DNA of 64,000 bases from Datnioides undecimradiatus (lineage: Eukaryota; Chordata; Actinopteri; Lobotiformes; Datnioididae): NCBI GenBank assembly GCA_008933995.1, contig WARS01000007.1, forward strand, positions 3,040,230 through 3,104,229. Direction: 5' to 3'. The notes under the pieces were generated by a model. That model did no database searches and was not told the origin of the DNA. It worked only from the letters and a program-made list of their open reading frames with translations. A program made the position numbers and the translations under genes. Shown piece after piece: positions 35,407 to 44,800 of this stretch (positions within the stretch are counted from its first letter, which is position 1; every line of letters begins with the position of its first letter).

Positions 35407-38400
35407 CTGGAAAACAGAAAGAGACGTAGGAAGGAAGAAAGGAAGGAAGGAGTGAACACGGCCAGCTTATCACATCAAAGAGGACTCAGACTGAGCCTGA
35501 GGGTGATTCTGTAAAACGCTGGTTACCATGGTAATTCACCTGAAGGCCATCTTTTTCAGCAGGTGAGCATCCATCTTTTCTGTCGAAGAACCCTCCGTCT
35601 GGGGGTGCTCCTCCACAGGAGAAGTGAGGAGGGGAGAGGAGCAGGGAGGCGGGAGGAGGTGGGAAGCATCCTGAGACTGTGGGGTGGCCAGGTCTAAAGA
35701 CTCCTGAGATACGAAAAAACAAAAAAGAGAAAAAGAGAAAAAAAAAAGAAAGATGATAAACATTTAACCTGCAGTACGGTTCGTATCTGAGTCTGTCATT
35801 CAGAAGGCTCCCAGACACACTCAGCTCACATCCTACCAACCTGAGACTTGATCTCCTGGTGGTCCGAATCCTCCATGTCTAGAGCGCATAATTCGAGCTC
35901 AATGTCTCGATCCGGGTCGGGTTCGCTCTCGGCCCGGCCCCGCTCCTGACTGTAGGTGGTCTGACAAGCTTGCAGATCAGACACGATTTTCTCTCCGCTG
36001 CTTATTGAAGTTCGACGGCCGTGAAGCTCTGATGCACAAAGCTGCTCACTGAAACCACAAAAACAGACAGAGGTACGGACGACTTTTTAATTTCTTCAAA
36101 CGTTATATCACATTACATTTATGGCATGCTAATTGGATATAATAAAGGAGTCATTCAAATCACATGTCGGTATATTGCAATATGATCTGTGCATTAGACA
36201 CATCAGTGAAGGGTTTTCCTGCCCAGTGGGTTTATACCAACCAACTAGCTGCTCTATTTTTAGCCTGACCACAGACAGGAAATGACTGGAGCACAATGAG
36301 AGAGGCAGAGTCAGAGCAAACGTGTTATGAACAATCAGGAATTAACTTCCACGTGTCCCCGGGGGAGTGTAAGCAGAGAGACATGTAACCAATACAGTTT
36401 TCATAGGCCCTCTGTGACCTTAATGATTTAAGTCCTCATGCATGTATTGAGAAACAGTGTTGAGGAAGGTGTGCTGTTCATGCTTCTCCCATGTCCATGT
36501 CAACATGAAAGAGCCGAAAGAAAATAAGAAAAACCCAGACTGCGTGTTGAGTGTGTTGTACCTCTCCAGGAAGCTGGAGTGGCTGGAAGAGTCTGATCCT
36601 CTGGAGCTCCACCTGTAGTCGCTGTGATCCAGGTGGGGGTTGTAATCTTTGAGAGAAAAACAAAAGAAGAATTTAAGAAAATCTAAGCAACATTTCCCCG
36701 ACATTAATACTAGAAATCAAATATGTATCACAGTTAGTGAATCTGAATATTTAACCCAGTTTACAAAATAACTTAGACATAGAGGACGGTGAATGGTTAA
36801 TCAGCTGCATCACAGTGAGAGGAAGCTTTAGTCAAAAGGCTTTAAATAACAAGAAAAAAATAATTAAGTCCAACTGAAAAAACAATATCCATCACCATGG
36901 TGACATGTATATAATAAAGGACAAAGGCCATAGCTCATATTCTAACACTGAAAGCTAGAAACATACATGAATATAAATAATTATGTAAATTCTCTGTCTT
37001 CCTTTGCCACTTTGCGCCAGCCCCGCAGCATCTTAGACTTCCTGTCTACGTTCATTAGTCTTTTCCGCTGCTCTTACACTCTAACATCCCTCCTTACCTT
37101 TAAAGTTGATGGGTGTGGTGCTGGCGCTGCCCTGGCAGGCTGTAGCTTGGACAGGGTCGGTTGTGTGGTAGCCTGTGCGGGACGCCCTGGATATGGCGCC
37201 CCACTTGGAGATAATGGGCCCCTCACTGAAGGGAATGATTGGGTCCTCGTCTTTCAAGCGCCGGTAGTGATCCAGTGAATGCAGCCACTGCTTCCCGACA
37301 CCACTACCGCTGCCACCACCACCTCCATTACTGTCCAGCTCCTGCACGAGAGAAACATGGACGCTGTTAGGAAACAAGTGCACACTTCCATAAACTGTTT
37401 GTCTTTCAGTGCTTGTCTGAGTTTCTGGGCAGGCCTGATGAAGGAGTCTCACCGAGTGATCTGAGCAGGAGTGTGCCGAGGTGTGTGTGAGTGTTTCGGG
37501 CTCAAAGGGGCTGAGGCAAGGCCCGATGGTACCACAAGACCAGGGGGAGTAGTGCGCTAAACTTTCCTCTCCCCTGAACCGGCACCCCACGCACTGGCCT
37601 CCACTGCTGTCCACATGCTGAAAGACAGAACAGTAATCCTTAGACCATTAGTCATGCTAAACGTCCTGACCTGAATGCCAAGCACTTGTTTCAGAGTGAC
37701 AGACAGACGCAAAGTGTTTTGGGAAAGCAGCTGTTTGCACAATGCAAAGGGTGTGTACCCTGCCCGACAGGTAGTACATGAAAGGACAATGTCACGTGTG
37801 AATAATATGAATATTCTAGATGAGGTCCAAGTTTTTGCAGGGCTCGCACACCTAATTTGAATTTATGCTCCCACTGCCAGCGCTGACAAGCTGCCATTTC
37901 GTTACCATCCCTGTGGCAAGCACTGCATATCATTAAATAGAAATAGCCAGTCTTTTCGCCAGTGGTCTTGTTTGCATATGCTTGTTATGCAGAGGCAACA
38001 ACAATTACACTGGGACCAGTAAACAGACAATTAAAGAGTCCTTGCGGCTTCTTTAATAAGCGCTCGATTTTAAAGTGGACGTCTTTGTAAAAACCTATCC
38101 GATGTGCTGTTAAACAAAGCTTTGCCCAGCTGAAAGCCTGAGTCACTGCTGGTTAAAGTCTCTCCTCTCGCTTTCTCTTTCTCCCGTTCTCTCTCTCTCA
38201 CACACACGCACACACACACCCACACATGCCACAATTGTGCATTGCTATGATATCTTCCTCCACTGTTGCTAAGCAACTATCTCCCACTTAAATAGCATTG
38301 GACACAGCCGGAGCGCAAGCGTTTGGGATAGGAATTAAATGTTACATGTTTCAAAAATGGCAAAATACACAATCAGTTCATTACAGTGAGTTTCAGGTGG

Positions 38401-41400
38401 TTGCAGGGAAGCTATAAATAAACTGCTCACGGTGAGGTTTTAATTCTAGCTCTGTGCGTTTGTGTGTGCGCATATGTTGTCTCTCTCATTTGCTTCCCCT
38501 ACCTCACTTCCAAAATCGATGGTGAAGATGGGGGAGGACTGGGAGGGCCTGTTGGCGTTGTGATGGTGATGATGATGAGCCCACTGTTCCTGCTTCCTTC
38601 TGAACAGATCCTCATAGCCCAGAGGAACACGGCCATAATCCTGCAGAAGGAGCGTTGGACAAGACAGGAAGAGCGAGGAAAAGAGAACAGATCTAAGAAT
38701 ATATTTCAATGTTTGAATTAATAATTTGCTGATCATGTGATTAGGCAGCCAACATAACTGATGATTACCATTCAGAATAGCTAACAAATATGTTACTCAT
38801 ATGGTGCTTTGGATTTTCAGTTGTATCAGATCTGATCAGTTTTCCTCCGTCCTGTCAAGTTTAGATGCTCTGACTGCATTTCATGTTTGCTCTGGGTCTA
38901 GACATCAGGCCGGGCAGAGGAGCCTTTCATGAAGATGTGGGGGTGGAAGCAATAAAAACAGCTGTACAATATAATGCAATGTAATGCAAAGACTCCAATA
39001 AAAAACAGTAAAGCTTCTATTGTTTCCTTATTGCCTTGGCTCCAGAGAGCACTTTACTCTAAATTATTTTTGAAGTTTCGTTATTAGTGGTTTTGCATTT
39101 GCTTGCCTTATAATGTAATGTCTTTCTTACCATTCATCTTGTACACATAAGTGGTGGACACAAAGTATAATCAGTATTTCCACAGACTATTACAGAACAA
39201 TTACAATGTGATGTACAGTCTTGCTATTATGAATGTGTGTTTCTACTCAACTGAGATATTTTAATTTTATGGTATCTGGCTCACAGTACAGCTTCAAGTC
39301 CTGCTGCTAAAGTCTTTGTTTAGATATTCTTCAGTCACAATTTTATTTATTTTGCAGCAAGATCTGAAGCTTTTCAGCATCGCTCACGTGTTGTTTGAAC
39401 AAGGCTGCAACAAGATGCAACGACACAAACAAACTTACGTAATGTATTATTTTTGCTTCCTTGATGTGTTGAGTCTGAGTCACAAAAAAAATTGTAAAAA
39501 TCCAAAATGCACAAAGTGGGAATGTGGCAGTCCGCACACAGCATTATCGGTCAAATCTGCTGGAGTATTGCAGAAGGCAAGCCGGTAATGCTATATAATA
39601 AATGTGAGAAGAGGAGAAGTGCGTGGGGGAGGGAGAGAGATACATTTGGGTGAGAAGTGGGAGGACTACAGAGGAGGTTGAAGCTACATGCTGCAGCTCT
39701 GTGGCTGGCAGGGAAGGTGGAGGTGAGATGATATGTGGGTGTAAAAAGAGAAAGCGAAGGAACTGAAATGTTGCTGAAAAGAAAGCAGCAATGAATCTGT
39801 TCACTGACGAACACTGATTAATGCAGGTGTTTTCATTGGATGCACTGGGTGCTACACAAGACATACACAAGAGATATGGCATCACTTAGAGAGGAAGCAT
39901 AATGCTAATACACCCCTCAGCAGAGAGCATTATTTTGTCATTTTTGCATGGCTCCATGTGGATTATCTGTCTTTGGGTAAGCCAATTGAGCACTAATTAT
40001 AATACACTGTGTTTAAATGCATTTTGCTCTTTAAATGAATTCTGTGTTTGCTCTGCCTACAGTAAACCTCACAATAAATATTACTCAAACAAGTGGGAGA
40101 AGCTGTAGCCAAGTAACGGCCAGTTTGTACAGTTTTTGAACGGATGTGCTTGTTGTTACCTGAAAATAAACCCCACAGCCAATCAGCAGCGAGTATCCTC
40201 CGTGATGCTGCTGTGAGACGTGCGTTGTTCCACCTACCCTGTGCAGCCCTGCGCGATGCTCAGCTCCAGAGCAGTAGTTGCTGTCTAGAGAGTTGAACCT
40301 CTCCCTGAGTGGAGGCTGGTAGACGGAGGAATGCAGCACCTCTGGAGGCAGTGAGTTGCTTCTGGCATCCTCTCTGTGATACAGCTGCAATTATAACATT
40401 CATGGTTACAATTTTAAGTTATGGACTGATAAACGTAGCAACATAATAACCAAGAGAAATCTAACCTGAGGCCTCCATACTCTCCTGCTGTCATAGAGGG
40501 GAGCATAAACACCGTGAGCAGGAGCCAGAGGCCCATACTGAGGCTGCCCCGGGTGAGGATGGAAGGCAGGAGGTCCCATTCGATCTCTAGGCGGATGAGG
40601 CGGGTACCCCGATGAAGAGGAGGAAGGTGGGTGTGACGTTTGAGGGTCACTGGGGTAGGAAGATGGTGGAGGGCCCATCGTGGGTGGCAGAGAGGATTCT
40701 GGGACATTGGAGGATCTAAGGAAGCGAGCCATGCAGGGTTTGTGAGGAGGATGAAGAGTAGATGGGTAGTAGGAACCTGCTGAAGAGGAGGAGGAAAAAC
40801 AAAAAGAAGAGAAGATTTGCACTTTCCCAAGGCAACGAGGAAGCTGTTTTTAACTCAAGCTTTTCTGTGCAAATGGACTCACAGGTTGGCTGATAATGGG
40901 CTGTGTCATATGCAGAGTGGGGCTCCTGATAGTACAGCTCTGACGCCTGAGAGGGATGTGGTGCACGCAGCATGAACTGATGTTTGGGCATAGGAGCAGC
41001 CCCATCACCCCGCCCGACCGTTGTCAAGGGGGACGATGCTGAGGAGTGGCTGACTGGAGTCCTGGGAGGAGAGACGGGCTTCCTGTCAGACAGGATGACA
41101 ACAATAAAATGTAAATGAATGAAAATCACATTTTGTCACACTAACAATCACTTTAATAATTCATTTTATGAAACTGAAAGAAATGTGTCGCAGGGCTGAG
41201 TGGTGTGGACAAAAATCAATTATCTATATTATATATCTTGTCGCATATCTCAGTATCACTATAACATCTAAATATTGCCCACACCTATGTACTTACTGCA
41301 GTTATTCATTTAAACAAGTCTGATTCCAGGAAATGCTAAACTGAAAGTTACATCAGACTTCCTGCTAGCAGAAGAGGTACAGGCATCAGTGAGTGAGTGG

Positions 41401-41819
41401 ATGAATAGTCTTACTGTTCATTTGACCCCGACGTGTTTCTGTTGGTGCCTGAGAGCCCGTTGGACCCGTTTGCCCCATTGGATCCATTTGGCACGGCTCT
41501 CTTCATCTCCTCCATCATGTCGGCCCCTCTGGCGATCAGCTGGGGGTGAGTCAGGCCGGCCACTCCCTCAGTAAGGGTGGGTGTGCTCTCCCCTGTGCCT
41601 TTGAGGCCTTGCCCCACCCCTGCAGACACATCTGTGTGGATGCTGCCCTCCATGGTGAAGGTTTTACCCATAACCCCCGGTGCAAGAGGGAACCCACGGC
41701 CCACACTGCTGCTCTTCTTGTTCCTCAGTCTAAACCTGTAGAGACAAGAGGGGACAAAAATCAGCACTGAAGGGAGGGGTTGGGTTTTCTTCTGAGGAGG
41801 ACATCTCAGGAAATATAGT

Positions 41820-41850
<31 letters not shown>

Positions 41851-44800
41851 CGCGCACACGTGTGTGTGTGCATAGCCACAAACCACAAACTTGTCGGAGG
41901 ACATCTTTTAAATCCTCTTGTAAATTAACATATGCATGGATAATAAAACCAATTTAAAACAAGTGCGTTTGAAACAAGCAGACCTTTAACTTACATAAGT
42001 CTGAATCTAACTCATTTATAAAATTAGAGATGCAAATTTCGATGGCGGGCCCTGTTTTCTATCCTGAGTACAGTGAAACTCTTTCAGCATGTATGTGCAC
42101 GCTCACTCACTTCTCCAGCTCATCCTGCGTGTGTGCAAATGTACAGTTGGTTCCTCGGGGACAGCCTCCCTGCTGACGAAGGTCTCTGCACATGCTGGTC
42201 TTGTACTTGCTGTTGGCCTGAGGCTGCGAAATGCACAATGTACAGTGAACATTCGTGGAATTAAACAAATACATGGAAGTCTTTAACAAACAAGCACAAA
42301 GCATCTCAGTGCTCTCCCCAGCACATTAGTCAGACATGATGTTTATTGTTAATATTGTTGAAACACTGAAGTAGATTAACGCACAAATGTTGGTTTTATA
42401 ATCATAAAACACAGGTGACACTGAACCATGATAGTGTGTAAAGTTCATGTCAAGATGATAGTTAATGTTTACTCTCCACAGTGACTAATTAACTGCATCC
42501 ACAGTTAATCCATCTTTTATTTGCAGACTTGTTTAGGAGATGTTGAAAGTGAAAAGTCTAAAATGTAATCAATGTCAAACTGTAATTACTCCCTTTGCTG
42601 TATACTGTGAATGGTAAACAAACGTAATGTTGAGATCTGCTGTCATTAACAAACTGCCTCCTTTGTCCCAGTGTGTTATTTAACAAGCACTGACAGTGAC
42701 ACACAGGACAGCTCCAGCCTGGATAGATCCACTATATTCAATGCACTGCGAGAGACTCTTTTCACAGCTGCATTATCTGTCAGTTACAGTTATTTAAATG
42801 CTGTTCTGTCAGTGAAACCAAATGTTGCTGTTAGCAGCCCGAGACCTTGTCATGTCATTTTAACTATCCTTGATGCAACAGCCAGGAGGAACGATCCTAG
42901 ATCCTGAACATCTTATCCTTCATGTCCATGGCCTTTTATGGTGCCTGAGTGGAGCAGCAGAACAGCTTCTCCCCCAGGATTGTCCTTCTTTAATATTCCG
43001 CACTTTTCCACTGTGCAATTATTGTGTCTATGATCTCTCTCATTTCTGCTCCATCTCATTTTGTGTTCCCGTCGTCTGTTTTAAATAATACCGCTGTCAC
43101 AAACTCATCGGCCTACCTGTGGAGTGTCGTGGCTCTTCTTGCTGAAGTTCTGTATGAATTCCACTAATCCGTGAACGACTAACTTCACAGCCAGCATCAC
43201 GCTTTCCAGCTCCTCCCATGATGGTGCCGGGGCATCTGCACACGGATCAGCAACACACTCTGCTTAGTTGAGATTTTTGTCACTGTACATAATCTGAAGA
43301 TTACAGGTATTTGATGATAAACCGAACAACTGAGAATTTCCAAATTCTACCAGAGGGGCTGCATGAAAAGGTTGTTAAATAGTTTCATGACACTAAAATG
43401 ACTAAATTTAACAATAAATATATGAGTGCCAATCGCATCAAACAGCCTGCATGTTGTGCTTTGATTATAAATGTTTCACACACAGAATGAATCAGTAGTT
43501 CTAATCTCTTTTGTGCTCGTTGATTGCATTTTGGTATGTGAGTGCCACAGCTTGTCCGTTTTCTTCACTTTTCAGTCTCATTAAGCGCTGCGGAACTGGA
43601 CGAGCCCTTCTTTCTGAGAAGTGTTGATCATCCCTGCTCATTAGCATTCATTCAGATGGATACTGTTAAACAAACAGGAAGTACCTGGGTTGTGGTCTAT
43701 GTTGGCTAGCAGCTCGAGGTGTGGTCTAAGGCTTGTGAGGTTGGCAGGGTCTCCGGTCCTCTGCAGAACGATTGTCAGCTCCTGAACACTCTTTGCAAAC
43801 GACTCTGGAGACTGCAACTGTTGCAGAAAACAGAAGACAAGAGTGAGTGTTTGAAGTTGAGATGAAATGAAAGAAGCATCACAGTCATGTCGCTCACCTA
43901 TTTAATGTGATGTATGTGCTAAAAAGTCAGTTTCTTTTAATGCTTGTATCACAATCTGGTCATGTTTGAAATATGACTTATTGCCACAAAAGCTTGGATC
44001 AAACAACAATATCATAACATCCACCTGTCAATCCTTCTTCAGTTTTAAGCAGCACAGAGCTAAGATTTACGAGTCAGCTAGCAACAGCCTGGTACGTCAG
44101 TGTGTCTATGGCTTTCCACCACCTCACACCCAGTTGAGCACACCTGAACCTTGGCCCCGCTCATTTTCCACAACTCATTTGTCCTGAAATGAAAACTCAT
44201 ATGAATCCTACTGCTACCTTGTCAATAATAGACTGCATATGTGACTTGTGGACCAGGTCTCCGTACAGCAGGGAGGACCACTGCTCGGGTGAGATCCGCA
44301 AACCGGCCTCCATGGCGATGTGTACGATCTGAGCGTCATGTTCTCTTCTCAGAGCCTCGTACGTCCGGAACTCCTCCTTCAGCTGCATCAGTGAGGAATC
44401 CTCATCACGCTTAGTCACCTGATGAGAGATGAAGGAGGGAGATATAGAGGGAGAATAAGAAAGAGGATGAGTTGAGAGACAGGAGAGTACAAAGAGAGAC
44501 GAGGAAGAGGATGTGGGCAGATTATTATCGTTTATGAAACATCTGAATGAACACAAGTACTGAACAATAGAAAAGAATAATCAGTCAGTCTTTAAATATA
44601 TCTTGTAATATCTATAATGTATTTGTAATTTGCCCAGTCTCAACAGTTTACGTGACACAGGGCTGAGTAGTCGATTACAAAATTAAATATTCATTCTGAC
44701 TTTTGGTATGGGAGGTCCCAAGTCAGGTGATTTTTGAATAATGCAACCAAATTTAACGACTGGTGAGTGTGTCAGCACGTGGTGTCCTCAGACCAGTAAA

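Larger units (their letters stand above)
36049..44217 (-). other. rc3h2 introns 5 to 16
   Basis: Introns over 300 bases: 36049-36561, 36647-37097, 37618-38502, 38641-40237, 41083-41414, 41736-42110, 42224-43116, 43236-43684 and 43818-44217. A TG/CG-alternating tract lies near 41818-41870. No RNA gene or transposon recognised in them. Confidence 0.65.
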
